Notes: generated by a model from the letters alone, not told the origin. Positions 20,101-27,272 are shown, counted from the stretch's first letter. The stretch is 64,000 bases of DNA from Amycolatopsis rubida (GCF_900115345.1 NZ_FOWC01000006.1:248001-312000); one strand, 5' to 3'. Numbers and translations: made by a program.

Positions 20101-22817
20101 ACCTCCTCGCCGACGCGAAACCGCTGCTGGTGCTCGCCGACGACTGGCCCGACGACAGGGCGTTCGCGGCGGACCCGGTCACCGACGCCGACCGCCGCGC
20201 CCCGCTGCGGCCGCAGCATCCCGTCCACCTGATCTACACGTCCGGGTCCACCGGGAAGCCGAAGGGGGTGCTCGTCCCGCACCGCGGCATCGTCAACCTG
20301 GCGCACAGCCACGACCGAGACGTTTTCGGGCCCGCCCGGGAACGAACCGGGCGGGAGCGGCTGCGGATCGGGCACAACTGGTCGTTCGCCTTCGACGCCT
20401 CCTGGCAGCCCTCGCTAGGCCTGCTGCGCGGGCACGAACTGCACGTCGTCACCGACGATGTCCGGGTCGACGCCGAAGCGCTGGCCCGGTTCCTGATCGA
20501 GCGTCGGATCGATTTCGTCGAGGTCACCCCGTCGCATTTCGTCCAGCTGGCGGCAGCGGGCCTCGTGCGGGACGGACAGTGCCCGCTCGCCGTGGTCGGA
20601 GTCGGCGGGGAAGCGGTGCCGCCGGGACTGTGGACCGAACTGCGCAGCCTGCCGGGAACCGAGGCGTACAACTTCTACGGCCCCACAGAGTGCACAGTGG
20701 ACACTGTCATCGCGCGGCTGCGGGACACCGAAGGCCCGGTGATCGGCCGCGCGGTCGCCAACACCCGCCTCCGGGTGCTGGACGACGCGCTGCGGCCGGT
20801 CGCGCCCGGTGTCGTCGGCGAGCTGTACCTGAGCGGCTCCCAACTGGCTCGCGGCTACCTCGGCGCGCCCGGGCTCACCGCGACCCGGTTCGTCGCCGAC
20901 CCGTTCGAGAACGGCCGGATGTACCGCACCGGCGACCTCGTGCGCTGGACCGAGGACGGCCGGCTCGAATTCCGCGGCCGCGCCGACGACCAGGTCAAGG
21001 TCCGCGGCCACCGCGTCGAACCGGGCGAGGTCGAGGCGAAGCTCTCCGCGCACCCGGCGGTCTCGGACGCGGTCGTGGTCGTCCGCGACGACCGGCTGAT
21101 CGGCTACGCCGTCGCTGACGAGTCCACAGTGGACGGAGCCGCGCTGCGGACCGCGCTGGCCGAGTCGCTGCCGGACTTCCTCGTCCCCTCGGCGGTCGTG
21201 CTGCTCGAAGCGCTCCCGGTCACCCCGAACGGCAAGGTCGACCGCGTCGCGCTGGCGACCGCGGACTGGGCCGCGCCCGACCTGTCCTCGCTCAGCGGCG
21301 GAACCGCGCCGCGCACCCCGCGCGAGCACGCGCTGGCCGGGATCGTCGCCGAAGTCCTCGGCTTGCCGTCGGTGGGCGTCGAGGACGATTTCTTCGCACT
21401 GGGCGGCGACAGCATCCTGTCCATGCAGGTCGTCGGCCGGGCTCGCGCGGCCGGCCTGCGGATCACTCCGCGCACCGTCTTCGAACGCCGCAGCGTGGCC
21501 GCGCTAGCCGAAGTCGCGACCGAACTCGACGGCGCGCAGCGGACGGCGGTCCCGGCGACGGGCAGCTTCCCGGCGACGCCGATCATGCTCGCCCAGCGCG
21601 AGCGCGGCGGCCCGATCGGCAGGCTCAGCCAGTATTCGGTGCTGCGCGTCCCGGCCGGAGCCGGCCTCGACCGGCTCGCCGAGGTGCTGACCGCCCTGCA
21701 GGACCGGCACGCGATCCTGCGCGCCCGGCTCGGCGAAGACTGGACCGTGCACGTCGGCACCGCGAACAAGCCGGTGCTGCGCCGTGTCGACCTCGGCGAC
21801 CGCCCGGACGACGACCTGTTCACCACGGAGTTCCCGGAGTTCGAGCGCACCGTCCGCGAGCTGAATCCGTTCACCGGCGACGTCGTGCGCGCGGTGTGGT
21901 TCGACGCGGGCGACCGGCCGGGCCGCCTGTTGCTGATGATCCACCACCTGGTGGTCGACGCGGTGTCGTGGCGCGCGCTGTCGGAAGACCTCGCCGCCCT
22001 CGGCCGCGGGCTCGACCTGCCGCCGGTGGAGGTGCCGTTCCGCGAGTGGGCGCTGCGGCTGTCCGAACTGGACCGGAGCGGGGAACTGCCGTACTGGCAG
22101 GGGATCTCGGGCACTGTGCCGGTGGCCGCCCGGCCGCTCGGACCTGGCGACACGATCTCGCGAGGCCGCAACGACGTCGTGCACGTGTCCGCCGAGACGA
22201 CGAGGGCACTGCTCGGGCCGGTGCCCGCGGCGCTCGGCTGCGGGGTACAGGACCTCCTGCTGGCAGCGCTGGCTTCGGCGGTCGCCGAACACCAGGGCGG
22301 CGACGCGCTGCTGGTCGACCTCGAAAGCCACGGCCGCGCGGAAAAGCTGCTCGGCGACGCCGATCTGTCCCGCACGGTGGGGTGGTTCACGTCGCTGTAC
22401 CCGGTGCGCGTCGCGCTGGACAAGGATCTGGCCGCCGCTGCCCGCCGGTTGTCCGGCGAGCAGAAAGCTGTGCCCGACAACGGAATCGGGTACGGGGTGT
22501 TGCGCTACGGCGCGGGGGAGAAGCTTCGCAGTGCCGAGGTGCTGTTCAACTACATCGGCCAGAACGACACCGGCCAGGCGCGGGACGAGGACTGGCTCGT
22601 CGCGCCCGGGAAGAACGTCATCGGCGGCGACGTCGACCCGGAAGCCCGGGCCACGCACGCGTTGTCGATCAACGCGTCGGTCGAACGAGGGGTGCTGACC
22701 GCGCACTGGTCGTACCTGCCGGAGGTGGTCCCGGCCGGGCTGGTGGCCAGGATCACGCGGTCCTGGACGGCCAATCTTGACCGGTTGGTGACCTCTTCCC
22801 GGCGGAAAGATGATTAG
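14175..22817 (+). CDS. Two-module nonribosomal peptide synthetase ending in an epimerization domain (C-A-T-E-C-A-T-E)
   Basis: The GTG at 14175 overlaps the previous stop (GTGA) and follows GGAG at 14165-14168; it is preferred over an in-frame TTG at 14163. The product has 2880 residues. Landmarks: C5 HHLLLDG near 137; A5 near 593; T5 FGGDS near 973; E5 HHAVIDG near 1147 and EGHGR near 1270; C6 near 1573; A6 near 2022; T6 near 2410; E6 near 2590. The A pockets read by hand are DVAFLAAVN (module 5) and DAQEGGFVD (module 6); neither gives a confident substrate. E6 departs from consensus twice: HHLVVDA instead of HHxxxDG, and ESHGR instead of EGHGR, though the Glu and His remain. The protein stops right after E6 with no thioesterase or reductase domain, so chain release must come from elsewhere. 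Together with the upstream enzymes it should finish a peptide with a D-configured or epimerizable C-terminal residue. Confidence 0.95.
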   Translation: MSAARGVQDVLPLSPLQEGLLFLSTWDSSATDVYTIQQVFDLRGALDPERMRAAAAVVLERHPNLRAAFRPRKNGETVQLIPEAVPVPWQAGDVAEADVPALLDADRARRFDLAKPPLIRFRLLRLAPEHHKLVITAHHLLLDGWSGPLLGEELFTAYGREDLPPAPKYRDYLTWLGRQDREAARTAWRESLAGLADPTLLAPGATPAAEFPHEQEIRLSTTDTERLAAWAREQRVTLNTVLQAAWAVVLGKLTGRRDVVFGATVSGRPAELPGVDRMIGLFINTLPVRVRLDPAETLAGLVSRVQSEQAALLDHQYLGLAEIQREAGHSELFDTLTVFQSAPADAEALRAADEASGLAVRAEETRSVTHYPLTAVALPGDEFAVALVYREDLVDATLVRRAAALLRELLTAAPERRIGSVELTTAEERELVLRKFNSATLPRAGESLVELFVQQVQARPDAIAVEDGGVAVSYGELHERAARLAGVLIERGAGPEQIVGVAINRGLGFLTAMLGVQLARAAYLPLDPEYPADRIAYMLSDARPAMIVADPSTVDTMGAHGVPLVVLDSNLPEPPADLPLPHPDSAAYLIYTSGSTGRPKGVLVPHRGVPDLVAMFADSVRSGPGSRVLGFASPSFDVSLAELSTQLLVGATAVVVPEESRLGEPLAEFVAAQGLTHMFVPPSALGALAGAELPEGVTLIAGTDALTAELVARWSPGRRMFNAYGPTECTVNSTLWRCEAGQRVVIGPPDPNKQAYVLDADLRPVPPGTAGELYVAGGLARGYFGLPGLTSTRFVACPFGAPGERMYRTGDLVRWTADGELDFLGRVDHQVKIRGFRVELGEVETALCDRPGVVEAVAVIREDQPGVRRMIAYVTAEPGAEPVPGDLRAALAARMPDYSVPSSIVVLDRLPLTVNAKVDRGALASADGFAPDLSGLTGDAVPSTPEEKTLADAFAAVLGLPSISVTDDFFGFGGDSILSLQVVSRARQAGLRITPRQVFEARTVAALAELAEPVTAAGPADVSEAGVVAQIPMIAALLERGGVPRRFSQSAVVRTPRGLTEPELNRVLQAVLDRHGALRAALGTTLRIPPPGAAITVRRVPGEPDQEVLHREATAAEAALDPAAGAMVRAVWFDHEGAPGRLLLVIHHAVIDGVSWRILFDDLATAASGSELPPVPVSFRAWAASLGPRIEKLRADLPYWREVLGTTTAVTGTVGDVREVRVTLPRDITDTLLSGVPKSFRAGIQDALLSTLATAVTRVRGTDSVLIETEGHGRDEDLDLSRTVGWLTTVAPLRITADPDPVRQLKQAKDARLRLPAGYALLRYLTGDLNGHPEVLFNYLGRFDVEAPGEEADWHPEGGLGGDLDPATPASHALEVNCSVTPAGLEASLACLPGTVDAEAIGTAWMAAAAELAERLTSDGVGGVSAADFPLLDLTLEDVEEIGDAADVWPLSPLQEGMLFLASFDEDSLDVYVTQQMLDLRDADPARLRTAAARLLERHPNLGAGFRYLASGRAVQVVPRSAGLDWRELAGADAEAVAAEERLRPFALAEPPLIRFTLFDTGDGGHRLLITSHHIVLDGWSAPLLGQELLELYRTGEPPKARPYRDYLDWLGRQDRETARTAWRNALSGLDGTSLLAPPGIGRGQSLPDKLTADLTEDQTTRLAAWARQNGVTLNTVVQTVWSLLLGGLTGRRDVVFGATVSGRPADLPGADRMIGLFINTLPVRVRTAAAETLGALLARVQGEQAALLDHQYLSLAEIQRQAGSGELFDTLLIFQSYPVDAEALAESERQAGVQVTGVQGEDATHYPLTIVAAPGPRLELILEYRTDVFAAERIAELGQSLVDLLAGVPEQRDTPVGRLEVLSRRQRNLVLHQWNETALPVPESTVVDLFDEQVRRGPDAVALACEDRTLTYGELDARANRLARALIARGAGPEEIVAIGLRRTERFFVALLAVLKSGAAYLPIDPAQPEDRTADLLADAKPLLVLADDWPDDRAFAADPVTDADRRAPLRPQHPVHLIYTSGSTGKPKGVLVPHRGIVNLAHSHDRDVFGPARERTGRERLRIGHNWSFAFDASWQPSLGLLRGHELHVVTDDVRVDAEALARFLIERRIDFVEVTPSHFVQLAAAGLVRDGQCPLAVVGVGGEAVPPGLWTELRSLPGTEAYNFYGPTECTVDTVIARLRDTEGPVIGRAVANTRLRVLDDALRPVAPGVVGELYLSGSQLARGYLGAPGLTATRFVADPFENGRMYRTGDLVRWTEDGRLEFRGRADDQVKVRGHRVEPGEVEAKLSAHPAVSDAVVVVRDDRLIGYAVADESTVDGAALRTALAESLPDFLVPSAVVLLEALPVTPNGKVDRVALATADWAAPDLSSLSGGTAPRTPREHALAGIVAEVLGLPSVGVEDDFFALGGDSILSMQVVGRARAAGLRITPRTVFERRSVAALAEVATELDGAQRTAVPATGSFPATPIMLAQRERGGPIGRLSQYSVLRVPAGAGLDRLAEVLTALQDRHAILRARLGEDWTVHVGTANKPVLRRVDLGDRPDDDLFTTEFPEFERTVRELNPFTGDVVRAVWFDAGDRPGRLLLMIHHLVVDAVSWRALSEDLAALGRGLDLPPVEVPFREWALRLSELDRSGELPYWQGISGTVPVAARPLGPGDTISRGRNDVVHVSAETTRALLGPVPAALGCGVQDLLLAALASAVAEHQGGDALLVDLESHGRAEKLLGDADLSRTVGWFTSLYPVRVALDKDLAAAARRLSGEQKAVPDNGIGYGVLRYGAGEKLRSAEVLFNYIGQNDTGQARDEDWLVAPGKNVIGGDVDPEARATHALSINASVERGVLTAHWSYLPEVVPAGLVARITRSWTANLDRLVTSSRRKDD

Positions 22818-22832
22818 GATAGCCTGCCCTAA
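22814..22832 (+). promoter_or_regulatory. Iron box (DmdR/IdeR operator) overlapping the NRPS stop codon
   Basis: TTAGGATAGCCTGCCCTAA is an imperfect 19-bp palindrome that matches the actinobacterial iron-box consensus (TTAGGTTAGGCTAACCTAA) at 15 of 19 positions. It covers the TAG stop of the two-module NRPS and lies about 50 bases before the start of the binding-lipoprotein gene. Iron-loaded DmdR/IdeR would be expected to repress transcription from here. Confidence 0.85.
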
Positions 22833-22881
22833 TTAGACGGACATGACCAAAACCAGCGGGTTTGGCAGAGAGGTAGGCGTC

Positions 22882-23856
22882 GTGAGGACGCAGTTCCAGA
22901 AGTGGCGCACGACAGTGGCCGGGATTTCGGCCGCGGTGCTGGCGTTGGGCGCCGCAGCCTGTGGCTCGGCCGACGAGAACGCCGGCGCGGAGGGCGCCAC
23001 GCGGCCGTTCGACACCCCGAGCGGGCAGGTGCAGATCCCGGTCGCGCCGAAATCGGTGGTGGCGCTCGACCAGTACACCTACTTCGGCCTGCTGGACGTC
23101 GGCGTGCACCCGAAGGCCACCGCGTCCGGCTACACCGACAGCTTCGCGGTGTTCCCGCCCTACGCCGCCGAGTACGCCAAGGCCCCGAAGGTCGGCGGCT
23201 CGATGGAGATCGACATCGAGCAGGTCGGCGCCCAGGCCCCGGACCTCATCCTCGGCAACAAGTTCCTCTCCCTGGAAAAGCACAAGATCGAGGACTACCA
23301 GAAGCTCGCCCCGACGGCGATCCTCGGCGGGGCGCCCGGCGAACCCGGCGTCGCCTGGCCGCAGTGGGTCATCCAGGCCGCCGACGCGGTGGGCAAGAAG
23401 CCCGAGGCCGAGGCGCTGAAGAAGCAGTACGAGGACCGCGCCGCGCAGATCAAGTCGACCTACCGGGACAAGCTGGCGAAGCTGAAGTTCGCGCTGATCA
23501 ACGGCGGCGGCGGGAAGTGGTACCTGAACCTCGACGAGTCGTGGGGCGGCACCATCCTCAAAGACCTCGGCGTCCAGTTCGCCCGGGGCGGCGTCACCGA
23601 CAAGAGCAACAACACGCCGGAGTTCTCCATCGAGAACCTGGACAAGCTCAACGAAGCCGACGTGATCCTGTACCAGGCGGACTACCAGGGCAAGGCCGGG
23701 CCGGACACCCAGCAGATCATCGACCTGCCCGCGTACCAGGGGCTGCGGGCGGTCAAGGCGGGCAAGTCGTTCCCGACCGGCAACTTCTACGCCCTGCACT
23801 ACAAGGCCGCGATGGCGTTCCAGGACGAGATCGAAAAGATCCTCAAGGAGTACTGA
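22882..23856 (+). CDS. Siderophore-binding lipoprotein of an iron ABC importer
   Basis: A periplasmic-type binding protein (FecB/FhuD/CeuE class) that would capture a ferric siderophore outside the membrane. The chosen start is the GTG at 22882, preceded at eight bases by AGAGAGG; an in-frame ATG at 22843 has no ribosome binding site and lies close to the iron box. The N-terminus is positively charged, then hydrophobic, and ends in LGAAAC, a slightly atypical lipobox. The mature part contains the family core (VAPKSVVALD near residues 50-60 and a motif like APDLILGNKF). The product has 324 residues. It follows the NRPS directly and is controlled by the iron box at 22814, which makes it the likely receptor for the product of this locus. 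A strong hairpin follows the gene. Confidence 0.9.
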   Translation: MRTQFQKWRTTVAGISAAVLALGAAACGSADENAGAEGATRPFDTPSGQVQIPVAPKSVVALDQYTYFGLLDVGVHPKATASGYTDSFAVFPPYAAEYAKAPKVGGSMEIDIEQVGAQAPDLILGNKFLSLEKHKIEDYQKLAPTAILGGAPGEPGVAWPQWVIQAADAVGKKPEAEALKKQYEDRAAQIKSTYRDKLAKLKFALINGGGGKWYLNLDESWGGTILKDLGVQFARGGVTDKSNNTPEFSIENLDKLNEADVILYQADYQGKAGPDTQQIIDLPAYQGLRAVKAGKSFPTGNFYALHYKAAMAFQDEIEKILKEY

Positions 23857-23864
23857 CCGGATCC

Positions 23865-23899
23865 GGGGCTCGGCGGTGCACAGCGGACCGCCGAGCCCC
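23865..23899 (+). terminator. Rho-independent-type hairpin after the binding lipoprotein
   Basis: GGGGCTCGGCGG (23865-23876) pairs perfectly with CCGCCGAGCCCC (23888-23899) around an 11-base loop. No U-run follows, as is common in high-GC actinobacteria. It should separate the lipoprotein gene from the glycosyltransferase gene. Confidence 0.75.
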
Positions 23900-23918
23900 G
23901 TCGCGTGAGGGGGAACCA

Positions 23919-25802
23919 TTGGACAGCACCGCGCTCGCGCCCGCCCCGGCCAGGTCCTGGCGGCCGCGCGCCGGGCTCGCCGCGGTCCTGGTCCTCTCGG
24001 CCGTCGCGTACGGCTGGGGGAGCTGGGACCTCGGATTCGGGTATCCGTACTACAGCGCCGCCGTCGGCTCGATGTCCCGCGACTGGACGGCTTTCGCGTT
24101 CGGCTCGCTCGACCCGCTCGGCGTGGTGACTGTCGACAAGCCGCCGATGGCGCTGTGGGTGCAGGTGCTTTCCGTGCGGCTGCTGGGTTTCCACGGCTGG
24201 GCGCTGATCCTGCCCCAGGTGCTCGAAGGCGTCGCGGCGGTCTGGCTGCTGTACCTGGCGGTCCGCCGCTGGCAAGGGGAACGGGTCGCCCTGCTCGCCG
24301 CCGCGATGCTCGCCTCGACGCCGGTCGTCGTCGCGCTCAACCGCGACAACTTGCCCGACCCGCTGATGCTCCTGCTGCTCGTCGCCGCCGCATACGCGCT
24401 GACCCGTGCGCTCGACGGCGCGGCGCGCGAGCGGCGATGGATGGTCTTCGCCGCGGTGCTCCTCGGATGCGCGTTCACCACGAAAATGGTGCAGGCGTGG
24501 CTGGTCCTGCCCGCGATCGGCGCGGCCTACCTGGTCGGCTCTTCTGCCCCGGCGCGCACGAAGACATGGACGGCCGTGCTTTTCGCGGCGGTGCTGGCGG
24601 TGGCCTCGTTCTGGTGGGTCGTGCTGGTCGATCTCTGGCCGTCGCCGAAACCCTTCATCGGCAGCAGCGTCGACGGCACCGCGCGCGATCTCGTGTTCGG
24701 CTACAACGGCTTCGGCCGGATCTTCGGCCAGGACTTCGCCGCGGCGGCCAGCTACGCGGAGAACCACGGGAAATCCTTCTACCAAAGCGATCCTGGCGCC
24801 GGGCGGCTGTTCGGGACGTCATTGGGCGGCCAAGCTTCCTGGCTGCTGCCGCTCGCACTGGCGGCGGTCGCCGCCGTGCTGGTGCTGACCCTCGCCGGAC
24901 GCCGTCCGCCGCGGAAAGCCTTGGCCGGCTGGGTGCTCTGGGGTGGTTGGCTGCTGGTCTGCGCGGTGGTGTTCAGCTTCATGCGCGGGATCTGGCTGCT
25001 GTACTACACCGCACAGCTCGCTCCGGCCGTCGCCGCGCTGTCGGCTGCCGCTTTCGCCGCGCTGTGGCGGCTTTACCGAGCCGGCGGGCGCGGGTGGCCC
25101 CTGCTGCCGGTGACAGTCGCGGCCCTGAGCGCGTGGGCGTGGGTGCTGGTGCGCCGCGACCCGGACTGGAACGGCTGGATCGCCTGGGCCGCCGCCGCGG
25201 CGGCGCTGCTTTCGGTCGCCCTGCTCGTGTCCGGGCGGATCTCCCCGCGCCTGCGCACGGCCGGGCTCGCGACCGGACTGGCCGCCGTGCTGGCGGCCCC
25301 GCTGGCCTGGTCCGCCGCGACGACGATCGGCTACTCGGCGGGCTTGCCGATGCTGCCCGCGGCGGGCCCGGTGTCCCTGCAGACGGACTACCTGGCCCCG
25401 GACGTCCGAGACGACTTCCGGCACCTGCTCGGCGGCTGGGGGGCCCGGGACTTCCGCGCGGCAGCGGGGAAACTCGACGAACCCTCGGCAGCCCTGCTGT
25501 CCTATGCGGAACGCCGGGCCGGTCCGGCGAAGGTGACGCTGGCGGTGGAAACGGCCGACGCGGCCGCCCCGTTCCTCCTCGCGACCCGCCGGGGGGTGGT
25601 CGGCATGGCCGGATTCACCGGCCGCGACCCGGCCCCCTCCCCGGACCGCCTCCGCGAGTGGATCGACCGCGGCGACGCGGCCTTCGTCCTGCTCCTGCCG
25701 GAACGCAGCCACTACGAGTTCGTCCGCTCCCGGTGCCAGTCGGTGCCGCCCGCGGAATCCGGTGCCTCTCAAGGCGTCGGCGACCTTTACCGGTGCGGCT
25801 AG
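23919..25802 (+). CDS. ArnT/GT39-like membrane glycosyltransferase
   Basis: A polytopic membrane protein of 627 residues with roughly a dozen hydrophobic segments and a soluble C-terminal domain of about 150 residues. The N-terminal half has features of the GT39/ArnT-like family: YPYYSAAVGSMS in the first extracytoplasmic loop, DKPP at residues 73-76, then a repeated membrane-helix pattern with LNRDNLPDP. These enzymes transfer a sugar from a polyprenyl-phosphate donor to a lipid, cell-wall polymer or protein outside the membrane; the acceptor here is unknown. The TTG start at 23919 is chosen because GAGGGGG lies directly upstream and the protein then begins just before the first helix. It sits alone between two hairpins inside the siderophore locus, with no obvious link to siderophore transport. 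Confidence 0.82.
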   Translation: MDSTALAPAPARSWRPRAGLAAVLVLSAVAYGWGSWDLGFGYPYYSAAVGSMSRDWTAFAFGSLDPLGVVTVDKPPMALWVQVLSVRLLGFHGWALILPQVLEGVAAVWLLYLAVRRWQGERVALLAAAMLASTPVVVALNRDNLPDPLMLLLLVAAAYALTRALDGAARERRWMVFAAVLLGCAFTTKMVQAWLVLPAIGAAYLVGSSAPARTKTWTAVLFAAVLAVASFWWVVLVDLWPSPKPFIGSSVDGTARDLVFGYNGFGRIFGQDFAAAASYAENHGKSFYQSDPGAGRLFGTSLGGQASWLLPLALAAVAAVLVLTLAGRRPPRKALAGWVLWGGWLLVCAVVFSFMRGIWLLYYTAQLAPAVAALSAAAFAALWRLYRAGGRGWPLLPVTVAALSAWAWVLVRRDPDWNGWIAWAAAAAALLSVALLVSGRISPRLRTAGLATGLAAVLAAPLAWSAATTIGYSAGLPMLPAAGPVSLQTDYLAPDVRDDFRHLLGGWGARDFRAAAGKLDEPSAALLSYAERRAGPAKVTLAVETADAAAPFLLATRRGVVGMAGFTGRDPAPSPDRLREWIDRGDAAFVLLLPERSHYEFVRSRCQSVPPAESGASQGVGDLYRCG

Positions 25803-25811
25803 CCGCTGAAA

Positions 25812-25874
25812 CCCGTCGGAGACTCCGATACGGGAGCTAACGGACGCCTGGCCGAATCCGCCGCTTCGGCCGGG
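25812..25874 (+). terminator. Two consecutive hairpins after the glycosyltransferase gene
   Basis: CCCGT-CGGAG and CTCCG-ACGGG form a nested hairpin at 25812-25834. GGCCGAA (25850-25856) pairs with TTCGGCC (25865-25871), with three further pairs outside it. They lie between the glycosyltransferase stop and the second iron box and probably act as a terminator. Confidence 0.55.
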
Positions 25875-25897
25875 CACGACGGCCGACGAGGATCACG

Positions 25898-25916
25898 TTA
25901 GGGAAGCCTTGCCTGA
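25898..25916 (+). promoter_or_regulatory. Iron box upstream of the FecCD-type permease operon
   Basis: TTAGGGAAGCCTTGCCTGA matches the 19-bp iron-box consensus at 13 positions, with both outer half-sites recognisable. It ends 16 bases before the permease ATG, so a bound repressor would cover the promoter or the transcription start. It implies iron repression of the importer/exporter operon running to about 32833. Confidence 0.75.
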
Positions 25917-25932
25917 GGTAGGTTCCTCTGCA

Positions 25933-26985
25933 ATGGTCTGGCCGGTGACGGCAGTGCGAGCGGAAGCGACGGAGCGGACACCGCGGCACGGCTATGCGCT
26001 CCGCCGGGCCGGAGGACTGCTGCTCGCTGCCGCGGCGCTGGCGGTGATGGCCTTGCTCAGCCTCGCGGTCGGCGCGAAGTCGATCGGGTTCGGCGCGGTG
26101 TTCGACGCGCTGGCGCACCACGGCGGCGGTCCGGACGACGTGGTCGTGCGCAGCCTGCGGTTGCCGCGCACGCTGCTCGGGATCTGTGTCGGCGCCGCGC
26201 TCGGGCTGGCCGGGGTCCTGATGCAGGGGCTGACGCGCAATCCGCTGGCGGACCCGGGACTGCTCGGGATCAACTCCGGGGCCGCGGCGGCGATCGTGGC
26301 CGGCATCGGTTTCTTCGGGCTCGGTTCCCCCGGGCAGTACGTGTGGTTCAGCCTGGCCGGCGCGGCCGTGACGGCAGTCGTGGTCTACCTCGTCGGCTCC
26401 GGCGGGCGCGCGGGAGCGACGCCGGTGCGGCTGGTGCTGGCCGGCACCGCCGTCGCGGCGGCGCTGACCGCGTTCGTGCAGACGATGCTCCTGCTGTCTC
26501 CGCAGGTTTTCGACCAGTACCGGTTCTGGCAGCTGGGCTCGCTGGCCGGCCGTGACCTCGGCGTGCTCGGCCGGCTGCTGCCGTTCCTCGCCGCCGGTGC
26601 GGTGCTCGCGCTGGCGCTGGCCCGGCCGCTCAACGCCATCGTCCTCGGCGACGACGCCGGCCGGGCGCTGGGCGTGCATCTCGGCCGCACCCGCGCCCTC
26701 GGCGCGCTGGCGATCACCCTGCTGTGCGGGGCCGCGACGGCCGCCGCCGGACCGCTCGTGTTCATCGGGCTGGCGATGCCCTACATCGCGCGGGCGCTGG
26801 TCGGCCCCGACCACCGATGGCTGCTGCCGTATTCGGCGGTGCTGTCCCCGGTGCTGCTGCTGGCGGCGGACGTCCTCGGCCGCATCGTCGCGCCGCCGGG
26901 CGAGCTGCAAGTCGGGCTGGTGGTGGCGTTCCTCGGCGCGCCGGTGTTCATCGGGCTGGTGTTGCGGAAGAGGGCGGCGGCGTGA
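25933..26985 (+). CDS. FecCD-family siderophore ABC transporter permease (first subunit)
   Basis: A 350-residue membrane protein of the BtuC/FecCD family, one half of the channel for ferric-siderophore import. The LTRNPLADPGLLGINSGAA segment near residue 100 and the C-terminal GELQVGLVVAFLGAPVF segment are family signatures, and the hydrophobic profile fits about ten helices. The ATG at 25933 has GAGGTAGG ten bases upstream; an in-frame TTG at 25909 lies inside the iron box and is less likely. The stop overlaps a GTG (GTGA) that opens the small repeat-derived reading frame downstream. No separate FecE-type ATPase gene is present in the window. Confidence 0.92.
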   Translation: MVWPVTAVRAEATERTPRHGYALRRAGGLLLAAAALAVMALLSLAVGAKSIGFGAVFDALAHHGGGPDDVVVRSLRLPRTLLGICVGAALGLAGVLMQGLTRNPLADPGLLGINSGAAAAIVAGIGFFGLGSPGQYVWFSLAGAAVTAVVVYLVGSGGRAGATPVRLVLAGTAVAAALTAFVQTMLLLSPQVFDQYRFWQLGSLAGRDLGVLGRLLPFLAAGAVLALALARPLNAIVLGDDAGRALGVHLGRTRALGALAITLLCGAATAAAGPLVFIGLAMPYIARALVGPDHRWLLPYSAVLSPVLLLAADVLGRIVAPPGELQVGLVVAFLGAPVFIGLVLRKRAAA

Positions 26986-27268
26986 GGGGGTTGGCGGCGC
27001 TGCGGTTCGGCGGGGACCGGGTTTCGGTTGTGGGCGCCGGTGTTCGTTGGGCTGGTGTTGCGGAAGAAGGCGGCGGCGTGAGCGGGTTGGCGGCGCTGCG
27101 GTTCGGCAGGGACCGGGTTTCGGTTGTGGGCGCCGGTGTTCATCGGGCTGGTGCTGCGGAAGAAGGCGGCGGCGTGAGGCGGTTGGCGACCCTGCGCCTC
27201 GGTGGGGGCGGATTTCCGCTGTGGGCGTCGGTGTTCGCCGGACTCGCTCCGCGGAAGAAGGCGGCGGC
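26982..27268 (+). repeat. Three tandem copies (96, 96 and 95 bp) of the permease gene junction
   Basis: The units start at 26982, 27078 and 27174 and end at the start codon of the second permease (27269). Each unit joins a copy of the head of the second permease gene (GLAALRFGGDRVSV-like coding) to a copy of the tail of the first (GTTCATCGGGCTGGTG, then GCGGAAGAAGGCGGCGGC). Units 1 and 2 are nearly identical; unit 3 is diverged and one base shorter. This is a direct expansion of the original overlapping gene junction. Confidence 0.9.
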
Positions 27269-27272
27269 ATGA
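26982..27272 (+). CDS. Repeat-derived 96-residue reading frame coupled to both flanking permease genes
   Basis: This frame begins with the GTG that overlaps the first permease stop (GTGA) and ends in a TGA that overlaps the second permease start (ATGA). It therefore keeps four-base coupling on both sides. Its sequence is two copies of a GLAALRFGGDRVSVVGAG...AEEGGG unit plus a third, diverged copy ending in PRKKAAA. That ending resembles the C-terminal RKRAAA of the first permease, because the 95-bp third unit shifts the frame by one. No known domain is seen. It may simply carry ribosomes across the expanded junction; a translated product is possible but unproven. Confidence 0.5.
   Translation: MRGLAALRFGGDRVSVVGAGVRWAGVAEEGGGVSGLAALRFGRDRVSVVGAGVHRAGAAEEGGGVRRLATLRLGGGGFPLWASVFAGLAPRKKAAA

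Noticed and set aside
22902..23918. An open frame that would fuse the glycosyltransferase to a long N-terminal extension over the binding lipoprotein.
   Set aside because: The extension is a shadow of the lipoprotein in another frame. A hairpin terminator and a ribosome binding site support the start at 23919.
26982..27268. CRISPR array, because of regularly spaced repeats.
   Set aside because: The whole 96-bp unit repeats, with no variable spacers, and it clearly derives from the flanking permease genes.
26552..27268. A longer N-terminus for the second FecCD permease.
   Set aside because: The upstream residues are out-of-frame readings of the first permease and the repeat units. Homology begins at 27269.
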